From Opitutia bacterium (GTDB lineage Bacteria > Verrucomicrobiota > Verrucomicrobiia > Opitutales > Opitutaceae): 36,068 nt of DNA. The notes below the pieces were generated by a model. That model worked only from the letters and a program-made list of their open reading frames with translations, was not told where the DNA came from and did no database searches. The stretch lies in contig CANGHW010000042.1 in the NCBI GenBank assembly GCA_947453695.1, forward strand, positions 1-36,068, given 5' to 3'. The position numbers and the translations under genes were made by a program. Position 1 is the first letter of the stretch, and each line of letters begins with the position of its first letter. Shown here piece after piece: positions 8,335 through 22,111 of the stretch.

Positions 8335-8715
8335 TTACTTAGCAGCCTTCGGGCGCTTGACGCCGTATTTGGAACGAGAACGACGGCGCTTTTCGACACC
8401 CGTAGCGTCGAGGGTGCCGCGAACGATATGATAACGAACGCCGGGAAGATCCTTCACGCGGCCGCCGCGGACGAGCACAATGGAGTGCTCCTGAAGGTTG
8501 TGTCCCTCGTCCGGGATGTAAGAGATCACTTCGTTGCCGTTCGTGAGGCGAACCTTGGCGACCTTACGGATAGCGGAGTTCGGCTTTTTCGGAGTGCGGG
8601 TCATAACCTGCACGCACACGCCACGACGGAACGGATTGCCCGCGAGAGCCGGGGACTTCGACTTGGTGCGCACCTTGCGGCGGCCTTTGCGCACGAGTTG
8701 GTTGATGGTCGGCAT
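8335..8715 (-). CDS. rpsL: 30S ribosomal protein S12
   Basis: S12 lies at the decoding centre and tunes accuracy. The 126-residue product starts [15 protein letters not shown] and carries the decoding loop [11 protein letters not shown] with the wild-type lysine, the second loop [10 protein letters not shown], also wild type, and a basic C-terminus. The sequence therefore shows none of the classical streptomycin-resistance substitutions. It is the first gene of the str/S10 unit, behind a putative promoter at 8763-8790 and downstream of the rpoC terminators. The leader reads CTCTCACTTCCTCGT just before the ATG, without a Shine-Dalgarno. Confidence 0.98.
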   Translation of the reverse strand: MPTINQLVRKGRRKVRTKSKSPALAGNPFRRGVCVQVMTRTPKKPNSAIRKVAKVRLTNGNEVISYIPDEGHNLQEHSIVLVRGGRVKDLPGVRYHIVRGTLDATGVEKRRRSRSKYGVKRPKAAK

Positions 8716-8762
8716 ACGAGGAAGTGAGAGTTACAGAGTGAAAATTGGAGAAAAGAGGTGGG

Positions 8763-8790
8763 ACCCTACCTTTTGCTCAACTCTCGGCAA
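8763..8790 (-). promoter_or_regulatory. Putative promoter of the rpsL (str/S10) unit
   Basis: On the minus strand TTGCCG (8790-8785) and TAGGGT (8768-8763) are separated by 16 nt, preceded by an A/T-rich stretch that could act as an UP element. This would give a leader of about 40 nt before the rpsL ATG. The arrangement resembles the candidate in front of tuf (TTAGAC, 16 nt, TAGGAG), and its position downstream of the rpoC terminators fits a new transcription start. Inference from motifs and location. Confidence 0.4.
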
Positions 8791-9042
8791 GAACTTTTTG
8801 GAGAAAAATGGAAATAGTCCTGTTTTACTCTGACAAAGGGAGAGGAAAATATTCGGCGGAGGCATGATTTGCGGATCCGCAGATCGAAGATCGCCAGAGG
8901 TAAAACAGCATATTTTCCGAGATGTCTGCTCGGGATTATTTGCTGCCAAGTAATATCATTGGGGCAATTCAACAAGGCAATGAACGTGGATGAATTTGAC
9001 CTCTTTTCCCGGCGATACAACAGGCCGCACGTTTCATTCGGG
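8791..9042. other. Intergenic stretch upstream of the str promoter, no gene seen
   Basis: About 250 bases of visibly lower GC between the second rpoC hairpin and the rpsL promoter. Short open readings exist on both strands but have no ribosome-binding sites, recognisable motifs or codon character. There are A/T-rich tracts near the promoter and one short palindrome (GCGGATCCGC at about 8871-8880). I see no RNA gene. Confidence 0.5.
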
Positions 9043-9074
9043 CAAAAAAAACGCCCGGTCGTGAGACCGGGCGT
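9043..9074 (-). terminator. Second Rho-independent terminator downstream of rpoC
   Basis: A perfect 10-bp GC-rich stem, ACGCCCGGTC (9051-9060) and GACCGGGCGT (9065-9074), with a 4-nt loop. On the minus strand it is followed by eight T (9051-9044). It is oriented for minus-strand transcripts. It is either a back-up for the first rpoC terminator 118 nt upstream or the end of a short transcript lying between the two. Confidence 0.85.
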
Positions 9075-9081
9075 AAAACCA

Positions 9082-9102
9082 CATGGAGCTAAGCTCTACA
9101 TG
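9082..9102. repeat. Inverted repeat between the two rpoC terminators
   Basis: Near-perfect dyad in which CATG-GAGCT-A-AGCTC-TA-CATG spans 9082-9102, with a two-base asymmetry between the inner and outer arms. It lies between the two terminator hairpins in an otherwise featureless 113-nt stretch. It could be a further RNA hairpin or a protein-binding site; nothing in the sequence decides this. Confidence 0.3.
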
Positions 9103-9187
9103 CAGTTTTGGCGGGAGGGACTGCGAAGCTGGGCGGAGACCAGACAATGACAAGGGGAAGTTATTCACAACTTATGCGCCAAGGCAC

Positions 9188-9217
9188 AAAAAAGCCGCGG
9201 AGAAAACTCCGCGGCTT
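9188..9217 (-). terminator. Rho-independent terminator of the rpoBC operon
   Basis: A perfect 11-bp stem, AAGCCGCGGAG (9192-9202) and CTCCGCGGCTT (9207-9217), with an AAAA loop. On the minus strand it is followed by a run of six T. It begins about 25 nt after the rpoC stop codon, as expected for an intrinsic terminator. Confidence 0.93.
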
Positions 9218-9241
9218 GATAGATGACTCGAGTCAGTAGGC

Positions 9242-13381
<4,140 letters not shown>

Positions 13382-13434
13382 GGTGATGTCTCCCTAGCAG
13401 AATGTCGTGAGAAGGTGGAAAACGCTGCCTAAGC

Positions 13435-16400
13435 TTAGGAGCCGTAGGCGATGGCGTCGCGTTTCTGGAGTTTGATATCCAGACCGAGGGACTGGATTTC
13501 CTTGATGAGGACGTTGAACGACTCCGGCGTGCCGGCGACGAGCGTATTGTCGCCCTTGACGAGCGACTCGTAGATCTTGGTGCGGCCCTGCACGTCGTCG
13601 GATTTGACGGTGAGCAGTTCCTGCAGCGTGTGCGCCGCGCCGTAAGCCTCGAGCGCCCACACTTCCATTTCGCCGAAGCGCTGGCCACCGTATTGGGCTT
13701 TGCCGCCCAAGGGTTGCTGCGTGACGAGGGAGTAAGGACCGACCGCGCGGGCGTGGATCTTGTGGGACACAAGATGGTTCAGCTTCATCATGTAGATGTA
13801 GCCGACGACGACCTCCTGATCGATCTTCTCACCGGTGCGTCCGTCATAGAGCGGGCTCTTGCCGGAGGAAGGCAGCTTGGCGTCCTTGAGGTATTCACGG
13901 ACTTTCTTTTCCGGGATACCGTCGAACACAGGCGTGGCGACCTTGATGCCGAGCTTTTTGCAGGCCCAACCCAAGTGCGTCTCGAGAACCTGACCGACGT
14001 TCATGCGCGAAGGCACGCCGAGGGGGTTCAAGCAGATTTCGACGGGCGTGCCGTCGGGGAGGAAGGGCATGTCTTCTTCGGGCACGATCTTGGCGACGAC
14101 ACCCTTGTTACCGTGGCGACCGGCCATCTTGTCACCGACCTCGAGCTTTTGCTTCGTGGCGATGTAGACCTTGACCTGCTTGATCGCACCATCAGCGGAG
14201 CCTTCGCCCGCCTCGATGGAACCGATCTTGCGTTCGCGGTCGCTCTCGAGCTCGTCAAACTTAGTCTGATACGAGCCGATGATCTCCATGATCTTGATGC
14301 GAACCGGTGACGGGTCGATCTGGACGTGCTTGGAGACGGCGGCGAGTTTGCGCAGGAGCGTCTTGGTGATCTTGCGATTGGCCGGGATGATGATTTCGCC
14401 GGATTCGCCGTTGATAACGTCGAGCGGGATCTTCTCACCGAGGAGGATGTTCGAGAGCGCCTCGGTCAACCCCTCGCGGAGTTTGTCCATCTGCGTCTTA
14501 TACTCTTCCTGGATTTGCTTAACCTGGCGGCGACGATCGGAGGGAGAAAGTTTCTCTTCCTGATTGTCGATGCGCGAAGAGACCTTCACGTCCATGATGA
14601 TGCCGGTGACACCAGACGGGACGATGAGGGACGTGTCTTTCACGTCCGCGGCCTTCTCACCGAAGATGGCGCGGAGGAGCTTTTCCTCGGGTGCGAGTTC
14701 GGTCTCGGATTTCGGAGTGATCTTGCCGACGAGGATGTCGCCGGGCTTCACCTCCGCACCGACGCGGATGACGCCGTTGTGGTCAAGGTTCTTGAGCGCT
14801 TCTTCACCGACGTTCGGAATGTCGCGCGTGATTTCTTCCGGCCCGAGCTTGGTATCGCGCGCGGTGACCTCGAATTCCTGGATGTGGATTGAGGTGAAGA
14901 TGTCCTCGCGGAGCACCTTCTCGGAAATGAGAATAGCGTCTTCGAAGTTGTAGCCGTTCCACGGCATGAACGCGACGAGCACGTTGCGGCCGAGCGCCAT
15001 CTCGCCTTTGTCGGTCGAGGGACCGTCGGCGATGATCTGGTCCTTCTTTACCTTCTGGCCCTGTTTGACGATGGGCTTTTGGTTAAAGCAGGTGCCGGCA
15101 TTCGAGCGCATGAACTTGCGCAGCTCGTAGACGTAGACGCCGTTCTTCGGGTCATTCTTAACGTTGCGCGGAAGCTCGCCGTCCTTGGTGACGATGATGC
15201 GCTTGGCGTCGACGGAGGCGACGACACCAGCTTCTTCGGCGACGAGGACGATCTTGGAGTCACGGGCGACACGCTCTTCGATACCAGTGCCGACAAACGG
15301 CGACTCGGCCTGAAGGAGCGGAACACCTTGGCGTTGCATGTTCGCACCCATGAGCGCGCGATTCGCATCGTCGTGCTCGAGGAAGGGAATCATTCCGGCC
15401 GCGATCGAGATGACCTGCTTCGGCGAGACGTCCATATAGTGGACGGAATCGGCCGGCACCTCGAGGAACTCGCCGTCCTGACGGACGGTAACCTTGCCGA
15501 TAAAGTGACCCTTGTCATCGATCTCGGCATTGGCCTGGGCGATAACCTTGGCCTCTTCCTGATCGGCAGTCAGGTAATCGATCTTGTCAGTGACCCGACC
15601 GTCCTTCACCACGCGGTAAGGCGTTTCGATGAAGCCAAACTCGTTCACCCGGGCATAGGTCGAGAGAGAGTTGATGAGACCGATGTTCGGACCTTCGGGC
15701 GTTTCGATAGGGCAGATGCGGCCATAGTGCGAAGGATGAACGTCGCGGACTTCGAAGCCTGCGCGTTCGCGGTTGAGACCACCCGGCCCGAGCGCGGAGA
15801 GGCGGCGCTTGTGCGTGACCTCGGCGAGGGGGTTGATCTGATCCATGAACTGCGAGAGCTGGGAACGCGCGAAGAAATCGCGGATGACGGTCGTCAGCGC
15901 CTTCGGGTTAATGAGCTTCTGCGGGGTGATCGAGTCGACGCTCTGGTCATACATCGTCATGCGTTCGCGCACGAGACGCTCGGTGCGGCTGAGGCCCACG
16001 CGGCACTGGTTGGCGAGGAGCTCGCCGACGGTGCGGACGCGGCGGGAACCGAGGTGATCGATATCGTCGACAACGCCTTCGCCCTTCTTGAGGCGAACGA
16101 GATACTTCGTCGCGGCGACCACGTCGCCGGACTCGAGGATGCGCTGCTCAAGGTCGACCTTGAGGCCGAGCTTCTGGTTAACCTTGTAGCGTCCGACGCG
16201 GCCGAGATCGTAGCGCTTCGGATCGAAGAAGAGACGCTTCAGGAGCGCTTTGGCGTTCGCGGTTGTCGGCGGCTCACCGGGACGGAGGCGCTTGTAGATT
16301 TCCTTGAGCGCTTCCTCTTCGTTGCGGGTCGGGTCTTTCTTGAGGGCGCGGATGAGGGCGCCTTCGTCGATCGACGTGTCGATCACGCGCAACGTGGTAA

Positions 16401-17214
16401 TATCGTGCTTCTCGAAAGTGCGGACGATGGCCTTCGTGAGCGGCTCAAACGCGCGGGCGAGAACGACACCCTTCTGGGCATCGATCGCGTCTTCGACAAG
16501 CACGAGCGTGGAGACGTTCTCCATGTCGAGCGCCTTGGAGACTTTGAGATCCTTGATCTCGTAAAAGAGATTCAGCAGGTCGATGTCGCTCGAGTAGCCG
16601 ATAGCGCGGAGCAGCGTCGTGATGAGGAATTTACGGCGACGGCGGCGGCGATCGAGGTAGACGTAGAGCAGATCGTTGTTGTCGAACTGCACCTCGAGCC
16701 AAGTGCCGCGATCAGGAATGATGCGGAAGGAGTGAAGGGGCTTGCCGTTCGGGTGCGGTGTAACTTCGAACGCAATGCCGGGAGAACGGTGTAGCTGCGA
16801 AACGACGACGCGCTCGGCGCCGTTGATGATGAAGGAGCCACGCTCGGTCACCATCGGGATTTCGCCCATGTAGATGTCCTCGTCCTTGATGAAGTCTTCC
16901 TCGCGGAGGCGGAGCTTCACGTAGAGCGGAACAGAGTAAGTGATGCCTTCGCGGAGGCACTCGAGCTCGGTGTTCTTGGGGTCACCGAGATTGTAGGAAA
17001 CGTATTCGAGCGTCAAGCGCTCGTCGTAGCTGAGGATCGGGAAGACCTCGCGGAACACGGCCTCCAAGCCCTGGGGCTTGCGCTGCTTCTCGGGAATGCC
17101 CTTTTGCAGAAAGTCCAAGTAGGACGTAATCTGAATCTCGATGAGGTTCGGCGGCTGGATGACTTCGCGGAGCTTGCCGAAGTTGATACGTTCAGAGTGT
17201 GTGCGGTCGGCCAT
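13435..17214 (-). CDS. rpoB: DNA-directed RNA polymerase subunit beta
   Basis: Beta subunit of RNA polymerase, 1259 residues, co-transcribed with rpoC. The rifampicin pocket reads [20 protein letters not shown] then [10 protein letters not shown], without a classical resistance substitution at the recognisable positions. Other landmarks are [37 protein letters not shown] and the C-terminal [22 protein letters not shown]. Length is typical for polymerases without large lineage-specific insertions. A 181-nt spacer with an attenuator-like hairpin separates it from rplL. No strong Shine-Dalgarno is seen before the ATG. Confidence 0.98.
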   Translation of the reverse strand: MADRTHSERINFGKLREVIQPPNLIEIQITSYLDFLQKGIPEKQRKPQGLEAVFREVFPILSYDERLTLEYVSYNLGDPKNTELECLREGITYSVPLYVKLRLREEDFIKDEDIYMGEIPMVTERGSFIINGAERVVVSQLHRSPGIAFEVTPHPNGKPLHSFRIIPDRGTWLEVQFDNNDLLYVYLDRRRRRRKFLITTLLRAIGYSSDIDLLNLFYEIKDLKVSKALDMENVSTLVLVEDAIDAQKGVVLARAFEPLTKAIVRTFEKHDITTLRVIDTSIDEGALIRALKKDPTRNEEEALKEIYKRLRPGEPPTTANAKALLKRLFFDPKRYDLGRVGRYKVNQKLGLKVDLEQRILESGDVVAATKYLVRLKKGEGVVDDIDHLGSRRVRTVGELLANQCRVGLSRTERLVRERMTMYDQSVDSITPQKLINPKALTTVIRDFFARSQLSQFMDQINPLAEVTHKRRLSALGPGGLNRERAGFEVRDVHPSHYGRICPIETPEGPNIGLINSLSTYARVNEFGFIETPYRVVKDGRVTDKIDYLTADQEEAKVIAQANAEIDDKGHFIGKVTVRQDGEFLEVPADSVHYMDVSPKQVISIAAGMIPFLEHDDANRALMGANMQRQGVPLLQAESPFVGTGIEERVARDSKIVLVAEEAGVVASVDAKRIIVTKDGELPRNVKNDPKNGVYVYELRKFMRSNAGTCFNQKPIVKQGQKVKKDQIIADGPSTDKGEMALGRNVLVAFMPWNGYNFEDAILISEKVLREDIFTSIHIQEFEVTARDTKLGPEEITRDIPNVGEEALKNLDHNGVIRVGAEVKPGDILVGKITPKSETELAPEEKLLRAIFGEKAADVKDTSLIVPSGVTGIIMDVKVSSRIDNQEEKLSPSDRRRQVKQIQEEYKTQMDKLREGLTEALSNILLGEKIPLDVINGESGEIIIPANRKITKTLLRKLAAVSKHVQIDPSPVRIKIMEIIGSYQTKFDELESDRERKIGSIEAGEGSADGAIKQVKVYIATKQKLEVGDKMAGRHGNKGVVAKIVPEEDMPFLPDGTPVEICLNPLGVPSRMNVGQVLETHLGWACKKLGIKVATPVFDGIPEKKVREYLKDAKLPSSGKSPLYDGRTGEKIDQEVVVGYIYMMKLNHLVSHKIHARAVGPYSLVTQQPLGGKAQYGGQRFGEMEVWALEAYGAAHTLQELLTVKSDDVQGRTKIYESLVKGDNTLVAGTPESFNVLIKEIQSLGLDIKLQKRDAIAYGS

Positions 17215-17300
17215 GGGAATTCCCGGTAAGGGTTAAGAGGCGGAAAGAGACGGGCGCAGCGCTCAACGCGCGACGCGGGAGACGGACGAAAGAACGGAAA

Positions 17301-17343
17301 ACGAAAAGGCAAAGGACAGGCCGTGCGTGCGCGCGGCCTGTCC
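17301..17343 (-). terminator. Attenuator-like hairpin between rplL and rpoB
   Basis: A perfect 10-bp stem, GGACAGGCCG (17314-17323) and CGGCCTGTCC (17334-17343), with a 10-nt GC-rich loop. On the minus strand it is followed by an interrupted T-rich stretch, TTTGCCTTTTCGTTTTCC. It lies between the L12 stop and the rpoB start. In enterobacteria a partial terminator at the same place lowers rpoBC expression relative to L7/L12; the same role is inferred here. Confidence 0.65.
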
Positions 17344-17395
17344 CGTGAAAAACGGAAGTTTTGCGAGTGAAATCGCCAAGCTTCGCGGTGGTCGG

Positions 17396-17779
<384 letters not shown>

Positions 17780-17863
17780 GTTGACTTTTCCTTCGGCGGA
17801 CTAGCGGTTTCGAGAATGAAACACGTTTAAGAGACGTATCCCCTAGCCTGCCTTCTTGGATGC

Positions 17864-17885
17864 TTTCCCGGCTTGCGCCGGAGAA
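17864..17885 (-). other. Hairpin in the rplJ-rplL spacer
   Basis: On the minus strand CCGGC-GCAA-GCCGG (17881-17868) forms a 5-bp stem capped by a GNRA-type tetraloop, extendable by a few imperfect pairs. It lies in the 143-nt gap between rplJ and rplL. There is no T-tract directly after it, so it is more likely a structural, stabilising or processing element than a terminator. Confidence 0.35.
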
Positions 17886-17922
17886 AAATAATAAGGTGGT
17901 TGGATGGAGGGTGGACGAACGC

Positions 17923-18420
17923 TTAGGCGGCCGGAGCAGCAGGCTGCTCCTTTTTGACCTTGGCGTCGAGCAGGCGGACGAAGGACGCCGCATTCTGCGT
18001 GAAGAGGCCCAGCAACTGCGAACGGAGCGCCTCGAAGGAGGGCAAGTCGGCAATCTTGGCGAGATCGGCCGCAGATACGACTTTCTTGTCGATCACGCCA
18101 ACCTTGACCTCGAGCTTTTGCTTATCGTCGAAGAACTTCTTGAGGATCTTGGCGACGCCAGCAGAATTCTTACCGCCAACAATGACGGCCGTGGGGCCGG
18201 TCAGCGCAGTCTCGAACTCGGGCAGGCCAAGGGTCTTGGCTGCAACACGGAGTGAGCTGTTCTTCACGACGTGGAACTCGGCCTTTTCGACGTCGAGGCG
18301 CTTGCGCAGCTCGGCGGCGTCGGCGACGGTCACTTTCGAGAAGTTCGTGAGGATGACGTAGTCGGACTTCTTAAGGTGCGTCTCGACCTCGGTGATCAGA
18401 TAATTTTTTTCGGCTCTCAT
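17923..18420 (-). CDS. rplJ: 50S ribosomal protein L10
   Basis: L10 anchors L7/L12 dimers on the 50S stalk. The 165-residue product starts MRAEKNYLITEVETHLKKSD, has VADAAELRKRLDVEKAEFHVVKNS and ALTGPTAVIVGG, and ends in a helical tail that binds L12, followed by a short Ala/Pro extension. It has a good ribosome-binding sequence (AAAGGAG) and lies 14 nt after rplA. Length is normal (about 165-175). Confidence 0.98.
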   Translation of the reverse strand: MRAEKNYLITEVETHLKKSDYVILTNFSKVTVADAAELRKRLDVEKAEFHVVKNSSLRVAAKTLGLPEFETALTGPTAVIVGGKNSAGVAKILKKFFDDKQKLEVKVGVIDKKVVSAADLAKIADLPSFEALRSQLLGLFTQNAASFVRLLDAKVKKEQPAAPAA

Positions 18421-18434
18421 GGTCGGTGCTCCTT

Positions 18435-19133
18435 TTAGTATTTGCTGAACTCAGTGGAGGAGACGTGCACGCCGGGGCTCATGCTGGACGAGATGGCGAG
18501 AGTCTTGATGTATTGGCCTCCCTTGAAGGAGGCGGGCTTGGCTTTGCCGACCGCCTCAAGGACCGCCTGGGCGTTCTCGAGAATCTGCGCGGTGGTGAAG
18601 GAACGCTTGCCAACGCCGACGCCGATGTTGGCCGACTTGTCCATCTTGAACTCAACGCGACCCGCCTTGACGGCTTTGATGCCGGCAGCGATGTCGTCGG
18701 TCACAGTGCCGGACTTCGGGTTGGGCATGAGGCCCTTGGGACCGAGGACGCGGGCGAGCGTGCGGACTTGCTTCATGGCCTCGGTCGTCGCGATCGCAAC
18801 GTCGAAGTCGAGCCAGCCTTCGTTGATTTTCTGCATCATGTCGGCGAGACCGGCATGATCCGCACCGGCGGCGAGAGCCTTGGCGACATCGTCGGTGAAG
18901 ACGAGGACGCGGACCTTCTTGCCGGAACCGTTCGGGAGCGGCGTGGTGCCGCGCACGTTTTGGTCACCCGAGGCACCGTCCACGCTGAGGCGGAACGAGA
19001 GCTCGACGGTCTCGTCGAACTTGGCTTTGGGGAACTTGGCGAGGATATCGATCGCTTCCTTAAGCGAATATTCCTTCGTGAGATCAGCGACCTTGACGGC
19101 GCTGTTGTAGCGTTTGCTGTGCTTAGTTGGCAT
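18435..19133 (-). CDS. rplA: 50S ribosomal protein L1
   Basis: L1 forms the mobile L1 stalk that helps release deacylated tRNA, and in some bacteria it represses its own mRNA. The 232-residue product starts MPTKHSKRYNSAVK and contains FDETVELSFRLSVD, the LARVLGPKGLMPNPKSGTV signature, and GRVEFKMDKSANIGVGVGK. AAGGAG lies about 9 nt before the ATG. It begins 68 nt after rplK and is followed 14 nt later by rplJ. Confidence 0.98.
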   Translation of the reverse strand: MPTKHSKRYNSAVKVADLTKEYSLKEAIDILAKFPKAKFDETVELSFRLSVDGASGDQNVRGTTPLPNGSGKKVRVLVFTDDVAKALAAGADHAGLADMMQKINEGWLDFDVAIATTEAMKQVRTLARVLGPKGLMPNPKSGTVTDDIAAGIKAVKAGRVEFKMDKSANIGVGVGKRSFTTAQILENAQAVLEAVGKAKPASFKGGQYIKTLAISSSMSPGVHVSSTEFSKY

Positions 19134-19201
19134 TGATGACTCCTTGCGGTGCGAACGTCCTTAAGGACTCCCGCGGTGAGTTGGTTTCTGTGCGGACGAA
19201 A

Positions 19202-19627
19202 TTAGTCAGTGACTTCGATGCCCATGTTACGGGCGGTGCCAGCGATGATCTTGATGCCGGCGGCCTCATCTTTGGCGTTCATGTCAGCTTTCTTGATCTT
19301 CCATATCTCAGCGAGCTGCTTCTTGGTGACCTTGCCGACCTTATCCTGATTCGGCTTAGCCGAACCGCTGGCGATATTGGCCGCCTTCTTCAGGAGGACG
19401 CTCGCAGGCGGGGACTTAAGGATGAAGGTGAAGCTCTTGTCGGAGTAGACCGTAATGACGACCGGCAAGATCATGCCGTTCTGGTCTTTGGTCTTGGCGT
19501 TAAACTCCTTGCAGAACGCCATGATGTTGACGCCTTGCGCGCCGAGCGCGGGACCGACCGGGGGAGCGGGATTCGCTGCGCCGGCAGGCAGTTGGAGGCG
19601 GATGTAACCTTGGATTTTCTTAGCCAT
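19202..19627 (-). CDS. rplK: 50S ribosomal protein L11
   Basis: L11 lies at the base of the stalk in the GTPase-associated centre, where thiostrepton acts and RelA senses uncharged tRNA. The 141-residue product starts [20 protein letters not shown] and continues [22 protein letters not shown], with the C-terminal rRNA-binding domain ending [10 protein letters not shown]. The proline-rich N-terminal switch ([10 protein letters not shown]) is intact. No obvious Shine-Dalgarno. It follows nusG by 65 nt. Confidence 0.98.
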   Translation of the reverse strand: MAKKIQGYIRLQLPAGAANPAPPVGPALGAQGVNIMAFCKEFNAKTKDQNGMILPVVITVYSDKSFTFILKSPPASVLLKKAANIASGSAKPNQDKVGKVTKKQLAEIWKIKKADMNAKDEAAGIKIIAGTARNMGIEVTD

Positions 19628-19692
19628 GTGACGGAGGGTGGCGGGTGTTTAGTATGCTGTGCGGATGTCGGCGGTGACAAAGAGGCGTCGCA

Positions 19693-20271
19693 TCACTCAG
19701 TGAGGCGTTGCACCTGCCAGTATTCGAGTTCGACCGGCGTAAAACGGCCGAAAATGGAGACCGAGACCTTGAGCTTACCGCGCTCCGGATCGATCTCGTC
19801 GATCCGGCCGGTGAGCGAAGCGAAGGCTCCGTCGGTGATCTTAACTTCCTCTCCCACGAGGTATTGGACCTTGGGCACTTCTTTGCCGTTGGCGGCCTCA
19901 ATCCGAGAGTAGATTTCGTCGATTTCAGACTGACGCAGTGCCGCCGGACGGTCGCCGCCGACGAAACCGATCACGCCGGCGACTTCCTTAACGAAATACC
20001 ACGGCTTGTTGATGACCTTTTTGTCTTCGCCATAGAGACACATCTGGATGAAGACGTAGCCTGGATAGAGCTTGCGGACCTTGGTGGTCTTCTTGCCGTT
20101 CTTCACCTCTGAAACGACCTCAGTGGGCAGGAGAACTTCAAAAATGGAGTCATCAAGCTCCTCGGCCTTTTTGAATTTCTCGATGTAGTTCTTCACCTTG
20201 TTCTCCTGACCGGAGAGCGTGTGAAGAGCGAACCACTGGGCGCCGGCGGGCGCGGTCGTTTGGGTAGGCAT
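19693..20271 (-). CDS. nusG: Transcription termination/antitermination factor NusG
   Basis: NusG binds RNA polymerase and bridges it to Rho or to S10 on the ribosome. The 192-residue product shows the NGN domain (QWFALHTLSGQENKVKNYIE, KLYPGYVFIQM, and GFVGGDRPAALRQSEID) and a C-terminal KOW domain (VGEEVKITDGAFASLTGRID). There is no large inserted domain. It lies between secE (19 nt upstream) and rplK, the universal arrangement. The ATG at 20271 gives a short N-terminal extension before QWFALH. Confidence 0.97.
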   Translation of the reverse strand: MPTQTTAPAGAQWFALHTLSGQENKVKNYIEKFKKAEELDDSIFEVLLPTEVVSEVKNGKKTTKVRKLYPGYVFIQMCLYGEDKKVINKPWYFVKEVAGVIGFVGGDRPAALRQSEIDEIYSRIEAANGKEVPKVQYLVGEEVKITDGAFASLTGRIDEIDPERGKLKVSVSIFGRFTPVELEYWQVQRLTE

Positions 20272-20290
20272 GGCGGGGCGGAAACCTGAG

Positions 20291-20494
20291 TTAGCTAACC
20301 CACTCGGTGAACAAAATCACGACCTGGGTGAGCGAAAAGTCGCTGATGGCCGTGAAGACACCGAGAATCACCGCAGCAACGACGACCACGATGGTGGAGT
20401 CGCGCAGCTCAGTGCGGGTGGGCCAGGTTGCTTTTTGAAGCTCGCCGACCATTTCGCCGAGGAAGATGCGGGTGCTGCGGAACGGATTTTTCAT
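20291..20494 (-). CDS. secE: Preprotein translocase subunit SecE
   Basis: Small essential subunit that clamps SecY in the inner membrane. The 67-residue product starts MKNPFRSTRIFLGEMVGE and has the conserved amphipathic segment ELQKATWPTRTELRDST just before a single transmembrane helix (about residues 34-55). It is the short, single-span form found in most bacteria outside the enterics. A reading 15 codons longer is open but would overlap the tRNA-Trp gene, so the ATG at 20494 is chosen; it lies 11 nt after the tRNA. No Shine-Dalgarno is evident. Confidence 0.93.
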   Translation of the reverse strand: MKNPFRSTRIFLGEMVGELQKATWPTRTELRDSTIVVVVAAVILGVFTAISDFSLTQVVILFTEWVS

Positions 20495-20505
20495 GAACGG
20501 AAATT

Positions 20506-20581
20506 TGGCAGGCGCGGAGGGAATCGAACCCCCAACCAACGGTTTTGGAGACCGCTACTCTACCAATTGAGCTACACGCCT
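20506..20581 (-). tRNA. tRNA-Trp (anticodon CCA)
   Basis: A complete cloverleaf on the minus strand: acceptor AGGCGTG pairing with CGCGCCT (one G-T pair), D arm GCTC...GAGT, anticodon loop CTCCAAA with anticodon CCA, TTCGATT T-loop, discriminator G and encoded CCA. G73 is the usual bacterial tRNA-Trp identity base. It lies between tuf and secE, a frequent position for tRNA-Trp in bacteria. Confidence 0.97.
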
Positions 20582-20606
20582 GTGTTGGGCTTTCTTAGAC
20601 GACGCA

Positions 20607-20633
20607 GCCGAGGCCCCAATTTGAGGCCTCGGC
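20607..20633 (-). other. Strong hairpin between tuf and tRNA-Trp
   Basis: A perfect 9-bp stem, GCCGAGGCC (20607-20615) with GGCCTCGGC (20625-20633), and a 9-nt loop. It lies 29 nt after the tuf stop. There is no T-tract on the minus-strand 3' side, so it is not a canonical intrinsic terminator. A partial terminator or mRNA 3'-end stabiliser, protecting the abundant tuf message when the downstream tRNA is cut out, is plausible. Confidence 0.45.
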
Positions 20634-20662
20634 GGTGTCGATTTTGAAGATTGAGCGGTGAC

Positions 20663-21853
<1,191 letters not shown>

Positions 21854-21893
21854 GGGAGTGCGAGACGGATGTTTGGGTTGAGATGAAAAATGA

Positions 21894-21921
21894 CTCCTAG
21901 TTTTACGTCGCAGAAGTCTAA
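21894..21921 (-). promoter_or_regulatory. Possible promoter before tuf
   Basis: On the minus strand TTAGAC (21921-21916) and TAGGAG (21899-21894) are spaced by 16 nt in the 88-nt gap between tRNA-Thr and tuf. Spacing and -10 type match the rpsL candidate. It would give tuf its own start independent of the tRNA transcript. Motif-based inference only. Confidence 0.3.
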
Positions 21922-21941
21922 CCGACGTTATTTTGTGGCAC

Positions 21942-22017
21942 TGGAGCCCAGAACGGGATTCGAACCCGTGACCTCGTCCTTACCAAGGACGTGCTCTGCC
22001 AACTGAGCTATCTGGGC
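21942..22017 (-). tRNA. tRNA-Thr (anticodon GGT)
   Basis: A complete cloverleaf on the minus strand: acceptor GCCCAGA pairing with TCTGGGC, D arm GCTCAGTTGGCAGAGC, anticodon stem CGTCC/GGACG with loop TTGGTAA (anticodon GGT), T arm CGGGTTCGAATCCCG, discriminator T and encoded CCA. It reads ACC/ACU threonine codons. It is the first gene of the minus-strand cluster that continues with tuf, as in many bacteria that carry a tRNA-Thr before tuf. Confidence 0.97.
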
Positions 22018-22028
22018 AGACTAAGGGA

Positions 22029-22099
22029 GTGCCAAAAAACGAAAAGAGCGGAGGAACGTGCTACTCGCGTTTGGCACCGTCAACAGCAAATTCGCGAGT
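22029..22099 (-). other. Interlocked inverted repeats (possible pseudoknot) upstream of tRNA-Thr
   Basis: Two perfect inverted repeats interlock in the 94-nt gap between the exb-type operon and tRNA-Thr. GTGCCAAA (22029-22036) pairs with TTTGGCAC (22070-22077). ACTCGCG (22063-22069) pairs with CGCGAGT (22093-22099). The inner arms abut exactly (22069/22070), giving the order of an H-type pseudoknot with stacked stems of 8 and 7 bp, or two mutually exclusive hairpins. It is in the right place to affect the end of the upstream operon or the start of the tRNA-tuf transcript. Confidence 0.35.
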
Positions 22100-22111
22100 T
22101 TCCCTAAATTT

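Noticed and set aside
8766..9150. Small genes in the rpoC-rpsL gap
   Set aside because: Open readings on both strands overlap terminators and the putative promoter, have no ribosome-binding sites and show no protein-like composition.
20495..20539. N-terminal extension of SecE by 15 codons
   Set aside because: It would overlap the tRNA-Trp 3' end, and the family start fits the ATG at 20494.
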